Of a stretch of DNA of 64,000 nucleotides, positions 8,687 through 17,670 are shown one piece after another (position 1 is the stretch's first letter; each line of letters opens with the position of its first letter). A model generated the notes under the pieces. That model saw only the letters and a program-made list of their open reading frames with translations. It ran no database searches and was not told the DNA's origin. Both the position numbers and the translations under genes were made by a program. The stretch comes from Candidatus Saccharimonadota bacterium (lineage in GTDB: Bacteria > Patescibacteriota > Saccharimonadia > Saccharimonadales > Saccharimonadaceae): positions 1-64,000 of the forward strand of contig JAFWDS010000033.1 of the NCBI GenBank assembly GCA_017516075.1, written 5' to 3'.

Positions 8687-10003
8687 ATGAGCGGGGGAAA
8701 TAAGCAAAAAAGTAAAGAGAAGGAAGAAGGGGAAGAAAGACGAAAGCTAGCGATGGCTTTTGTTTGTCTGATATTGGTTTTTTTGTTGTTTGCGGGGTTT
8801 TTGATAAAAATAGGAGTGGATAAAGCATTATATAACAGATTTGAGGATAGAGGTTTACCAAGGATCAATATCAAATTAAATGAGGTAAGTTTAGATGAAA
8901 TAAAAAATGGTTCAAAAGAAACAAAATACGAAAATAACAAGTTGGTTTTATATAGTGACGGACATATATACGATTATAATAATGTAGAGGTAAAGGGGCG
9001 GGGAAATTTGACATGGAATAAGCCTAAAAAACCATATCAGGTAAAGTTTTCGGGCAAGACGGATTTATTGGGGCTAGGAAGGGCAAAAAAATGGGTGCTA
9101 CTGGCTAATTATTTTGATCACAGCGCTTTAAGAAATGATATAGCTCTGACTTTAGCAGAGATGTTGGGTGTGAAATATAATCATAGGGGAAAATTTGTTG
9201 AAGTATATTTTAACGATAAGTATGAAGGGTTATACTATTTAGTACAGAGAATTGAATTAGCTAAAGGGTCGGTGGATTTACGCAATAGCGAAGGGGTTTT
9301 GTTTGAAATCGACGCTCTACATAAATATGATGAAGAATGTCATGATAGTGCTTTGAAGGATTGTTTGGTTTTTAAAGACGCAATAAGAAAAAACTCTAAA
9401 GAACAAGAGTATTTGATTGAAAAATTTGTAGAAGATTATCAAGATGCCGAACTGGCGGCTAGAGAAGGTAAATATAATGAAGTTGCCGAAATATTGGACA
9501 TTAATTCTTTTGCTAAGTATTATTTAGTAAATGAATATACGGTTAATCCAGATGCATATATGTCTAGTTTTTTCCTTTATAGAGATGACGATGGGAAGAT
9601 ATGTGCTGGTCCGGTGTGGGATTTTGATTATTCATTAGGAAATCGTGAATGGCGATGGCAAGATGATGATAGTTTCTTTTCACCATATGAGGATGAGAAG
9701 AATATGAATGCTAAAATAATGAAGTATTTGTTAATGATGCCAGAATTTCAGGATGAAGTACAACAAACTTTTCAGGAAAAACTGGCGGGTAGAGAAGAGG
9801 AATTAGTTCAAACAATCCAGGATAGAAGAGATGAAATTAATAGGGTAATACTGGTAAACAATAAGAAATGGAATATAGAAAATTTTAAAGAGGATACCGA
9901 TTCTTTATTGAAATGGGTGAAAGCTAGGTATGGGTATTTTGAACAAAAATATGAAAGTGAAAGAGAAGATATTAACGATCAAAAATGTTTCCAGTTTCTA
10001 TGA
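8687..10003 (+). CDS. Membrane-anchored CotH-family kinase
   Basis: 438 residues. There is a short basic cytoplasmic N-terminus, one membrane helix (about residues 21-43), and an extracellular CotH kinase domain. Recognisable CotH elements are KGRGN and a KKPYQVKF-like segment, WVLLANYFDHSALRND, a VEVYFNDKYEGLYYLVQRIE-type block, and the active-site-like GPVWDFDYSLGN. CotH proteins are atypical kinases that phosphorylate secreted proteins; they were first known from spore coats. In a non-sporulating organism beside wall-polymer genes, a surface substrate is likely. The last 32 bp overlap convergently with the sulfatase-fold gene. The true substrate cannot be told from sequence. Confidence 0.82.
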   Translation: MSGGNKQKSKEKEEGEERRKLAMAFVCLILVFLLFAGFLIKIGVDKALYNRFEDRGLPRINIKLNEVSLDEIKNGSKETKYENNKLVLYSDGHIYDYNNVEVKGRGNLTWNKPKKPYQVKFSGKTDLLGLGRAKKWVLLANYFDHSALRNDIALTLAEMLGVKYNHRGKFVEVYFNDKYEGLYYLVQRIELAKGSVDLRNSEGVLFEIDALHKYDEECHDSALKDCLVFKDAIRKNSKEQEYLIEKFVEDYQDAELAAREGKYNEVAEILDINSFAKYYLVNEYTVNPDAYMSSFFLYRDDDGKICAGPVWDFDYSLGNREWRWQDDDSFFSPYEDEKNMNAKIMKYLLMMPEFQDEVQQTFQEKLAGREEELVQTIQDRRDEINRVILVNNKKWNIENFKEDTDSLLKWVKARYGYFEQKYESEREDINDQKCFQFL

Positions 10004-11636
10004 TGGTTGTTTCATCCCAGGCTTTGCCGGTTTGGATTTCTTCGACCATGTGGTCTTCTTTGTTCCAAACGTAATAAATGATAGTTCTATTTCTAGGTGA
10101 GCTGATATTGCTGAATAGTTCAGTGCTGGATTTGCCGTTATATAAATCATTGAAGGCGTCGCCAAAATCTTCAAAGGAAATGGGTTTGTCGGAGCGATGC
10201 ATTTTGGAATGGGTTTCGTTGACTCCTTTAATATAAAGAATTGGATTGAATCGATTATTGATATAATCATATTCCCAAACACCATCTTTGTAGCCATGGT
10301 CGGCTAAGATGACGATGGAGGCGTTATCGTAGGCATTGGCTGATTTGAGACGGTCGAGATAGGCTTTGATAGTTTTGAAAGTAGCGATTTGTTTTTGGGA
10401 ATAGGTTCCAACGGTGCGATCGACGGGATTAAGGTTTTCGTCGAGATTAAACCAGATATGAGCACCTTCAAGATGGATGAAATGGAAAACATTATCGTCG
10501 ACTACTTCGAGTTCTTCGTTGTTATATATATCGTAATTTGTTCTATCGTGCCAATCAAAATCAACGTGCCCTTCGTCTAATTCTGACATCCAGAAACTGA
10601 GATCTTCGATATGGGCTTTACCTTTTAATGGATAAGGAAGATATTTATAGAAATCGTATCGGCGGATTTCGGTGAAGAAGTTATCACTGTTGATTTTGGT
10701 GCTGTTTGACATGTTTTTAAAAATTGAAGCGGTGCTTGCGTCCATAATGACGTCGTCTTCGTAAAAATACATATTGTAATGGTCGTCGTTTAGAGTTTTG
10801 ATGATATTAGAGCTAGCAAAGGCGTTTTTTGAATACTCGCTAAATTCAGTTTCGTTATGATTAGGAATTTGAGAGAAGAGATAAGGGATTGAGTCTCTAG
10901 TGTACGGATAGTATGAGACGGTGTCTTGGTAGTAAGTAAAATCTTTGAAAGTGGATTGATAATCTGAGTTGTCTTTAAGGAGCGCATCAAAGGACCTGGA
11001 ATCAATGGCATCGACAAGAAAGATGAAGAAATTGCGATTTTTAGATACTTGATTGTAGTAATCAAAGGTAGCTTTGGATGTGAATTTGTCTTCTAAGGCC
11101 CTAGTTGTAAGAAGTGAGGAGATAAATGAAATGATAAGCATCACTAGAACTGCTCCAGTAATCGGCGCAATAAATGAGGCGTATTTTTTGATGGTAAATT
11201 TCTTGATGAGTAGGAGAGAAACCCCAAAGACAATTATCCATAGAACTATCGAAGTAATAGATTCGGTTTTGTATTGGCGCCAATTAAAAACTTCGCCATT
11301 AACTCCTGGTAGAGAACCAGCAAGGAAGTTGCCTTGGATATAAGTAATAAGGAAAAGACAAAAAAGAATGGATATAATAACATAATAGATGGTGGGTTTT
11401 TTGAAAAGCTTGGTGGCTACAACATAACAGATTAGTAGTACAATGAAAATTATAAAGGCAAATAAGAAAAATTGAGGAATTAAAAGCGGCAACATATCAT
11501 ATAGGTCAAACCAGAAATCATCGATGTTGTTGGCGTAGAGCGAAACCGGCTCGAAGATTAAAAACATGAAACTAGTTGTTAGCGCCAAAACGATTGCTGG
11601 CAAAATATCTTTAAAAAATTGTACTCCCTTTTTCAT
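9972..11636 (-). CDS. Membrane sulfatase/alkaline-phosphatase-superfamily enzyme, LTA-synthase-like layout
   Basis: 554 residues. About five membrane helices occupy the first 190 residues, followed by an extracytoplasmic sulfatase-fold domain (about 205-500). Metal- and catalysis-type motifs visible are NFFIFLVDAID near residue 205, FHFIHLEGAH, and ILADHGYKDG. This architecture is shared by phosphoglycerol transferases (LtaS, OpgB) and phosphoethanolamine transferases, so the likely reaction is transfer of a phospho-alcohol group onto a surface polymer. The substrate is not determinable. A TATAAT on the minus strand (11644-11649) stands 7 nt before the ATG, so the transcript is probably leaderless. 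The 3' end overlaps the CotH-like gene by 32 bp. Confidence 0.75.
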   Translation of the reverse strand: MKKGVQFFKDILPAIVLALTTSFMFLIFEPVSLYANNIDDFWFDLYDMLPLLIPQFFLFAFIIFIVLLICYVVATKLFKKPTIYYVIISILFCLFLITYIQGNFLAGSLPGVNGEVFNWRQYKTESITSIVLWIIVFGVSLLLIKKFTIKKYASFIAPITGAVLVMLIISFISSLLTTRALEDKFTSKATFDYYNQVSKNRNFFIFLVDAIDSRSFDALLKDNSDYQSTFKDFTYYQDTVSYYPYTRDSIPYLFSQIPNHNETEFSEYSKNAFASSNIIKTLNDDHYNMYFYEDDVIMDASTASIFKNMSNSTKINSDNFFTEIRRYDFYKYLPYPLKGKAHIEDLSFWMSELDEGHVDFDWHDRTNYDIYNNEELEVVDDNVFHFIHLEGAHIWFNLDENLNPVDRTVGTYSQKQIATFKTIKAYLDRLKSANAYDNASIVILADHGYKDGVWEYDYINNRFNPILYIKGVNETHSKMHRSDKPISFEDFGDAFNDLYNGKSSTELFSNISSPRNRTIIYYVWNKEDHMVEEIQTGKAWDETTIIETGNIFDR

Positions 11637-11717
11637 GAGATATATTATATCATAATTTGAGCAATTCTCTTTACATAAGGCAAAATAATGATAGAATAAA
11701 GATAGGAGAAAATGGTT

Positions 11718-12257
11718 ATGTCTAGAAGGCGCAGTAAAAAATGGATATCTCGGTTGATAATTATTGTTTTGTTAATTGTGGCTTGTATCATAGTTTATCT
11801 TGTTTGGGATAATTATTTTAATGATAAAAAAGATGAAGGTGGGGAAGGAGAGCTGGAACTATCAATACAAGAGGGGGGAAGTGATGCGACAGAAGATTTG
11901 GAAGATGATACTCAGGAAGAAGATGATAAGAAGGTCAAACAATACGAGGGAGAAGACCCTAACAATGCAGAGGAATTATCTGGGGCGGTGACGTATGCCG
12001 GTGTAGTTGGTGATGTAGTAATGATAAGGATGAATATCGATCAGTATCTAGGAGAAGGTCAGTGTAAATTATCGCTATTAAATAATGCTACGGTAGCATA
12101 TGAAGATACGGCTAGTATTGTCAGTTCGGCTTCAACGGCAACTTGTGATGGGTTTGATGTGCCGGTAAGTAAACTAAGTGGTGGGAATTATGACATTGTG
12201 ATTAAAATTGAGGCAAGTGACAAAACTGGATCGATAACGGGAGAAGTTGCATTATGA
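11718..12257 (+). CDS. Hypothetical single-pass membrane protein with acidic linker
   Basis: About 179 residues. A basic N-terminus (SRRRSKKW) is followed by a membrane helix of about 20 residues, a very acidic Glu/Asp-rich linker (about residues 30-85), and a beta-rich extracellular domain of about 90 residues with two cysteines. I chose the ATG at 11718 over 11712 because AGGAG (11704-11708) sits 9 nt before it and only 3 nt before the other. A promoter is visible: TTTACA (11670-11675), 16 bp, TAGAAT (11692-11697). The stop overlaps the start of the next gene (ATGA), so the two proteins are translationally coupled and may act together. No family was recognised. Confidence 0.75.
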   Translation: MSRRRSKKWISRLIIIVLLIVACIIVYLVWDNYFNDKKDEGGEGELELSIQEGGSDATEDLEDDTQEEDDKKVKQYEGEDPNNAEELSGAVTYAGVVGDVVMIRMNIDQYLGEGQCKLSLLNNATVAYEDTASIVSSASTATCDGFDVPVSKLSGGNYDIVIKIEASDKTGSITGEVAL

Positions 12258-14233
12258 TAGTAGAGCAGAAGGTTGTACGAAGAAGAGATAGAAGAATTTG
12301 GTACGTAACAGGTGGGATTTTTGTGGCTATATTTTTGTTTACCTTTTTGACGCATTTATTCAAGAGTAAAACTGAGGAAGTAGATGCGGTAAATGTGGCG
12401 AATTTTGATCCAGGATATATTATTTCAGACTATCAGATGAGTAATTATAATTCGATGAGCGAATCAGAAATTCAGCGATTTTTGAAGTCAAAGAATTCTT
12501 GCAACGATACAAATATTAATAAATATACGATGGGTGAAAAAGTATCGTATTTTTCTGAGTCGATGCCGCCAAGGACTTGGCACGTTAGTAATGGGCATTT
12601 CGTGTGTTTAGCGGATGAAGATTTTAATGGCGAGTCAGCTGCTCATATTATTTATAGAGCGGCGCAGGATTATCATATTAATCCTCAGGCATTGATCGTG
12701 TTACTAGAAAAGGAGCAGAGCCTGATAACAGATACTTTCCCGCATAGCGGTCAATTTAGATCGGCAACTGGATATGGATGTCCGGATACGGCGGCCTGTT
12801 CGTCAAAATATTATGGCTTCAAAAACCAAGTTAGGAATGCAGCGGCATTATTCAGAACGGTGTTAAATGGTGGCTGGACGAATTATCCGTTAGGTAATAA
12901 CTATGTGCAATATAACCCTTCGGCTTCTTGTGGAGGTTCAATAGTAAATATACGTAATTTGGCGACTTCGGCGTTATATCGTTATACGCCATATCAACCA
13001 AATGCAGCGACCTTGGGTGGTTGGAATGATGGGTGTAACGCGTATGGAAACTTGAATTTTTATAAGTTATTTGAGAATTGGTTTGGCGGGATTGTTGATG
13101 ATGAATCTTATAGTGATGTCACAACACCAAGATATATGGAGGTAAACAAGGACACTCATTATATTAATCCGTATACTGGGCAGGAAGATGGTTCTGTTGA
13201 GAAGGGAAAGATTTTTAAGTTCTCGACAAAAATCATTGATAAAGATGATGAGTGGTGCATAAGAACTGCAGAAGATACGAAAAATAATAGAAATCGCTGT
13301 ATTAAACGTACTGATTTAGGAGAAGTAACAATTTCTTTTGAAAATATTCCGGAATCGGAGCAAGAAAAAGCAATTAAATCTGGAGCTATAAAGGTTAATA
13401 TCAGAACTGGTGAAAAGATTGCATCTTATGATAAGGCAATGATTAAGAGATTTTTGAAGAAGGCAACATTAAATAGCAATATTTATTATGTTCTTGAAAA
13501 TGATGCAAATAATAATTCCGAAATAGGTATTTTGGCAAAATATATTATCGAGATAACATACGAAGAAGCAGTAACGCCAAGATATATGAGAGTAAAAGAA
13601 GATACGAATTATATAATTCCGCAAACAATGGAAGATAGAGAACAAGTTAAAAAAGATACGGTATTACTGTTTACAACAAAGACCAAAGACACTAATGGGG
13701 ATTGGTGTATTAGGACGCAGAACGATACAGATAACAATAATAATGTATGCATAGAGCGTAATAGTTTGGATGAGGCGGACAAGTATTTGCCAGTACTTTC
13801 GCCGCGAAAAATGCAGGTCGTGAAAGATACGTATTACTTAGTTCCATATACCGAAAATAATGGTGAATTAGTAAAAAAGAATAAGATTATGGATTTTGAC
13901 ACTAAGTTGGTTAATTCGGATGGAAATTGGTGTATTAGGACGGAGATTGATACGAAGAATGATGTTAATAGGTGTATAGAGCGTAGTTCTTTGGCGGATG
14001 TTGAAACATATACACCGGCTTCGGTGCCACGTAGAATGCGAATTGCAAGAGATACTTATTATATTAATCCTCAAACTTTAGAGAAAAATGACTATGTAAA
14101 AAAAGGAACAGTCTTTTATTTCACTACAAAAGTAGAAGCAAACAATGGGGAGTGGTGTATTAGGACGTATGAAGAGACGAATAGTGATTACAATCTGTGT
14201 ATCTATAGAAAAGATTTAGAAGAAGTGTTATAA
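12254..14233 (+). CDS. Membrane-anchored hemagglutinin/lysozyme-like protein with four C-terminal repeats
   Basis: 659 residues: cytoplasmic N-terminus, one membrane helix (about 15-36), an extracellular domain (about 50-285), then four repeats starting near 292, 440, 515 and 590. The first domain resembles the actinobacterial proteins often annotated 'hemagglutinin', with segments such as FDPGYIISDYQM, INPQALIVLLEKEQSLI, GYGCPDTAACSSKYYGF and NQVRNAAALFR. The helix pattern around LLEKEQ recalls lysozyme-like transglycosylases, with Glu as a possible catalytic residue. Each repeat follows the pattern PRxMxVxxDTxYxxPxT...W CIRTxxDTxxxxNxCIxRxxL with a Cys pair, suggesting SH3- or GW-like wall-binding modules. 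Wall remodelling or adhesion is inferred, not shown. Confidence 0.7.
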   Translation: MIVEQKVVRRRDRRIWYVTGGIFVAIFLFTFLTHLFKSKTEEVDAVNVANFDPGYIISDYQMSNYNSMSESEIQRFLKSKNSCNDTNINKYTMGEKVSYFSESMPPRTWHVSNGHFVCLADEDFNGESAAHIIYRAAQDYHINPQALIVLLEKEQSLITDTFPHSGQFRSATGYGCPDTAACSSKYYGFKNQVRNAAALFRTVLNGGWTNYPLGNNYVQYNPSASCGGSIVNIRNLATSALYRYTPYQPNAATLGGWNDGCNAYGNLNFYKLFENWFGGIVDDESYSDVTTPRYMEVNKDTHYINPYTGQEDGSVEKGKIFKFSTKIIDKDDEWCIRTAEDTKNNRNRCIKRTDLGEVTISFENIPESEQEKAIKSGAIKVNIRTGEKIASYDKAMIKRFLKKATLNSNIYYVLENDANNNSEIGILAKYIIEITYEEAVTPRYMRVKEDTNYIIPQTMEDREQVKKDTVLLFTTKTKDTNGDWCIRTQNDTDNNNNVCIERNSLDEADKYLPVLSPRKMQVVKDTYYLVPYTENNGELVKKNKIMDFDTKLVNSDGNWCIRTEIDTKNDVNRCIERSSLADVETYTPASVPRRMRIARDTYYINPQTLEKNDYVKKGTVFYFTTKVEANNGEWCIRTYEETNSDYNLCIYRKDLEEVL

Positions 14234-14240
14234 TAAAACT

Positions 14241-15398
14241 ATGAATAATAGAGTGAAAGTGTCGGTATTGGTTCCGATTTATAATGTTGAGCAATTTTTA
14301 CCAGAATGCTTGGATAGTTTGGTGGGTCAAACTTTGGAAGATATAGAAATTATTTGTATAAATGATGGTTCGAAGGATGATTCGTTAAACATTATAAAAG
14401 AATACGCCAAGAATGATAAACGGATTAAGGTCATTGATAAAAAGAATTCTGGCTACGGTGATTCGATGAACCAAGGGCTGAAGAAAGCGACGGGTGAATA
14501 TGTTGGGATTGTGGAATCGGACGACTTCATTGATTTGGATGCATTTGAAAAGCTATATAAGATAGCAAAGCATGAAAATGTCGAAGTCGTGAAGAGTAAT
14601 TTCTATGAATATTTTGGCGATACAAAAACCGATAAAGCAGTAAGCAATTTATTTCCTGTAAGTGAGGTCGGTAGAGTAATTGATCCAAGAGAAGAACATC
14701 AGATTTTTTATCAACCACCATGTATTTGGGCAGCAATTTATAAACGTGATTTTTTGGAAGGTAATGAAATAAGGTTTTTACCAACACCAGGAGCATCCTA
14801 TCAAGATACGGGTTTTAATTTTAAAGTATGGGCAATGGCAAGGAGAGTTTATTTTGTAAAGAGGGCATTCTTGCATTATCGTCAGGATAATTCAAATTCT
14901 TCTGTAAAGGATGCGGGGAAGATTTATTGTGTGAAAGAAGAATATGATGAGATAGAGAGGTATTTGGGGGAGAGGGGATTGATGGATGAATTAGGACCGT
15001 TAGTATTCACGTGCAGGTTCGGTGGCTATATTTGGAATATGCATAGGTTAAAATTCAAACCTGCGATGGATTTTACTAAAACCGTAAAGAATGATTATAA
15101 ACGCGCAAAAAAGAGTGGATATTTAGAGGTTGATAAATTGGATGCGGTTGGAAAATATAATAGTAAACTGATTGCAATTCGTCATCCCAAATTATATGTT
15201 TTTTTGAGACCGTTGCACGATTTGAGAAATTCTGCAAAGCCGGTAGCCTCAAATATACTAAAAAAAATCTCTCCTAGATATAGACAAAGATTAGAGACGA
15301 TTAAGACTATTAATAAGCTTAATGAGATTCAAAGTGAATTATCAGTCAAAATATCAGAGATAGAATTAAAAATAGAGGAAGAAAATGGCAAAAAGTAA
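14241..15398 (+). CDS. Family 2 glycosyltransferase (GT-A fold)
   Basis: 385 residues. The N-terminal GT2 domain shows VSVLVPIYNVEQFLPECLDS, then ICINDGSKDDS and a SGYGDSMNQGL region, with the metal-binding acidic motif as ESDDF near residue 94. The C-terminal 150 residues are helical and basic. It transfers a sugar from a nucleotide donor onto the surface polymer; donor and acceptor are unknown. A TATAAT overlapping the previous gene's stop (14229-14234) lies exactly 6 nt before the ATG, suggesting an independent leaderless transcript as well as readthrough. It overlaps the next GT gene by 14 bp. Confidence 0.88.
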   Translation: MNNRVKVSVLVPIYNVEQFLPECLDSLVGQTLEDIEIICINDGSKDDSLNIIKEYAKNDKRIKVIDKKNSGYGDSMNQGLKKATGEYVGIVESDDFIDLDAFEKLYKIAKHENVEVVKSNFYEYFGDTKTDKAVSNLFPVSEVGRVIDPREEHQIFYQPPCIWAAIYKRDFLEGNEIRFLPTPGASYQDTGFNFKVWAMARRVYFVKRAFLHYRQDNSNSSVKDAGKIYCVKEEYDEIERYLGERGLMDELGPLVFTCRFGGYIWNMHRLKFKPAMDFTKTVKNDYKRAKKSGYLEVDKLDAVGKYNSKLIAIRHPKLYVFLRPLHDLRNSAKPVASNILKKISPRYRQRLETIKTINKLNEIQSELSVKISEIELKIEEENGKK

Positions 15399-16482
15399 GG
15401 TTAGTATAATTGTTCCAGTATATAATGTTGAAAAATACGTTGGTGCGTGTTTAGATAGTTTGATAAATCAAACTTTGAAAGATATTGAGATTATCTGTAT
15501 AAATGATGGTTCAACTGATAATTCTTTGGATGTGCTGAATGAATACAAAAAGAAAGACGCACGAATAAAATTGATAAATCAGAAAAACGGTGGGCGATCT
15601 ATGGCTAGAAACGCTGGGTTGGAGGCAGCAAGTGCGCCGTATGTGATGTTTTGCGATTCGGATGACAAATTTGATTTGATAATGTGTGAAAAGATGGAAA
15701 GAGTAATTAGTGAATATGAGACTGATCTTGCAGTATGCGGTATTGCAATAGAATATGAGGCTCATTCTGAGATTAGAAGTAGTGACGAAACTTATTATAG
15801 ATTAAAATTCTACGGGAAGAATTATATTGACGATAATATAATTCGGAAAACTGATGCTTCTGTTTGTAACAAGATCTTTCGAATGGATTTAATAAAAAAA
15901 CATGATCTTAGTTTTCCGGAAAAACTAAATAATGAGGATTACTATTTTTACAATGCATATATGAGTATTGCGAAGACTTGTTATTATTTGAATAGGAAGT
16001 TATATAAATATATTCGACACGAAGGCTCAATTATGTCAGATAATTTTGATAAGAATCTTTATTCTCCTGATCATTTGTTAATTGCAAAGAGTTTGTTTAG
16101 TTTTTATAAAAAAAATGAATTTTTGGCTAAACATACAGATTTGGCTTGGATGCAATTTGTGGAGAGTTTCTGGTTCTCATATAACCATTCAGCAAAAAAT
16201 TATCACAAAAAAATCTTAGATTTAGGAAAAGATTTTATTAATAAGAATTATGAAGAATATAAGCCATTGAACCATAAGGTAGAGAATTCGGTACGAGAAT
16301 TATTGCATTACAATTTTTTCTATAAGATGAAGAAAAGGATAAAACTGAAACTAAAAGGTTTTTATTTGAAGGTAAACTATGGTTATCGGCAGCAACACTT
16401 TATAAATGTGTTTCTTGATGATGTATATGAAAAATTGGCAGATTTATCGGATAGGTTGGATAATTTAAAAAAGGAGCTATAG
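15385..16482 (+). CDS. Family 2 glycosyltransferase
   Basis: 365 residues, homologous to the preceding gene at its N-terminus (VSIIVPVYNVEKYVGACLDS, ICINDGSTDNS, a GGRSMARNAGL acceptor loop) with the catalytic/metal motif CDSDD near residue 91. The start overlaps the upstream GT by 14 bp, and its stop is immediately followed by the glf start. It is an operon member in a surface-polysaccharide pathway, and the neighbouring UDP-galactopyranose mutase makes a galactofuranosyl transfer by this or the upstream enzyme plausible. Confidence 0.88.
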   Translation: MAKSKVSIIVPVYNVEKYVGACLDSLINQTLKDIEIICINDGSTDNSLDVLNEYKKKDARIKLINQKNGGRSMARNAGLEAASAPYVMFCDSDDKFDLIMCEKMERVISEYETDLAVCGIAIEYEAHSEIRSSDETYYRLKFYGKNYIDDNIIRKTDASVCNKIFRMDLIKKHDLSFPEKLNNEDYYFYNAYMSIAKTCYYLNRKLYKYIRHEGSIMSDNFDKNLYSPDHLLIAKSLFSFYKKNEFLAKHTDLAWMQFVESFWFSYNHSAKNYHKKILDLGKDFINKNYEEYKPLNHKVENSVRELLHYNFFYKMKKRIKLKLKGFYLKVNYGYRQQHFINVFLDDVYEKLADLSDRLDNLKKEL

Positions 16483-17670
16483 GTGGAAAATAGATTTGAT
16501 TATTTAGTGGTAGGTGCAGGCATATTTGGTGCAACGGTGGCGGAGAGATTAGCGAGCGCTGGAAATAAAATATTAGTAATTGATAGACGGTCGCACCTGG
16601 CTGGAAATATTTATTCTTATACCGATCAGGAGACGGGAATTGAGGTTCATAAATACGGTTCACATATTTTTCATACAGAAATGGATGAAGTCTGGGAGTA
16701 TATTACAAAGTTTACGGAGTTTAATGATTATACTCACACGGTGAATACTAGACATGATGGCAAGCTTTATCCGATGCCAATTAATCTTGATACAATTAAT
16801 TTACTATATGAAACAAATATGGATGCGGAGGAAGCAGAGAAATTCGTGGCAGAGGAAGCGAGGCGAGACAGTGAGAAATATGGGATTACTGAGCCGAAGA
16901 ATTTTGAGGAAAAAGGCATTAGTTTGGTAGGTGAAAAATTGTATACGGCGTTTTTGAAAAATTATACTGAGAAGCAGTGGAATACGACAGCGACTAATTT
17001 GTCAGCGGAGATTTTGAGTCGGATTCCGGTGAGGTTTTCGCATGATAATAGATACTTTATGACGGCGAGACATCAAGGTATTCCAAAAGATGGATACACA
17101 AGAATGGTAGAAAACATGCTTAACTCGGAAAATATTGAAGTAAAGCTGAACACGGATTTTAAAGACATTGAAAAAGATTTGCTAGAAAATGTAAAAACTA
17201 TTTATTGTGGGCAAGTTGACGAATTGTGTGATTATGAGCTGGGGGTATTGCCGTGGAGATCGCTAAGATTTCTGGAAGAAAAAACCGAAGATGGTCTAGG
17301 CGAGGCAGTGATTAATGAGGCTGATAAAGATGTGCCGTATACGAGAGCACATGATTATAAGTATTATCAAATCCACCAGCCTGAAGTGATTGAACAAAAA
17401 ATTTCATATATTGCGCGTGAGTATCCAGCAGATTTTGAAAAAGGCGGGGAGGCGTATTATCCGGTAAATAATGAAGAGTCAGCAGAATTGTACGAAAAAT
17501 ATGTATCGCTGGTGAAGGAAAAGTATTCGAATATGGTTTTAGGTGGAAGACTCGGAGCGTATCAATATTGGGATATGGACAAAGCGATAAAGAACGCGCT
17601 AGATTTAGCTGAAGTATTAATGAAATTGTTTTTGCTTTCCGGTAAGAATAGGTGCATATTTGTTGATTAG
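16483..17670 (+). CDS. glf: UDP-galactopyranose mutase
   Basis: 395 residues, starting at a GTG directly after the upstream stop, with GGAG 8 nt before it. The N-terminal FAD-binding fold is clear (DYLVVGAGIFGATVAERL), then the substrate segment KYGSHIFHT, and the conserved YTEKQWNT region near residue 160. The C-terminal ARVPYTR-like stretch (VPYTRAHDYKYY) and GGRLGAYQYWDMDK are also typical. The enzyme converts UDP-Galp to UDP-Galf in the cytoplasm. With GalE at 28252, this provides UDP-Galf for the neighbouring glycosyltransferases. The last 54 bp overlap the opposing acyltransferase gene, and the C-terminus departs from the family there, with a slightly extended tail. Confidence 0.93.
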   Translation: MENRFDYLVVGAGIFGATVAERLASAGNKILVIDRRSHLAGNIYSYTDQETGIEVHKYGSHIFHTEMDEVWEYITKFTEFNDYTHTVNTRHDGKLYPMPINLDTINLLYETNMDAEEAEKFVAEEARRDSEKYGITEPKNFEEKGISLVGEKLYTAFLKNYTEKQWNTTATNLSAEILSRIPVRFSHDNRYFMTARHQGIPKDGYTRMVENMLNSENIEVKLNTDFKDIEKDLLENVKTIYCGQVDELCDYELGVLPWRSLRFLEEKTEDGLGEAVINEADKDVPYTRAHDYKYYQIHQPEVIEQKISYIAREYPADFEKGGEAYYPVNNEESAELYEKYVSLVKEKYSNMVLGGRLGAYQYWDMDKAIKNALDLAEVLMKLFLLSGKNRCIFVD

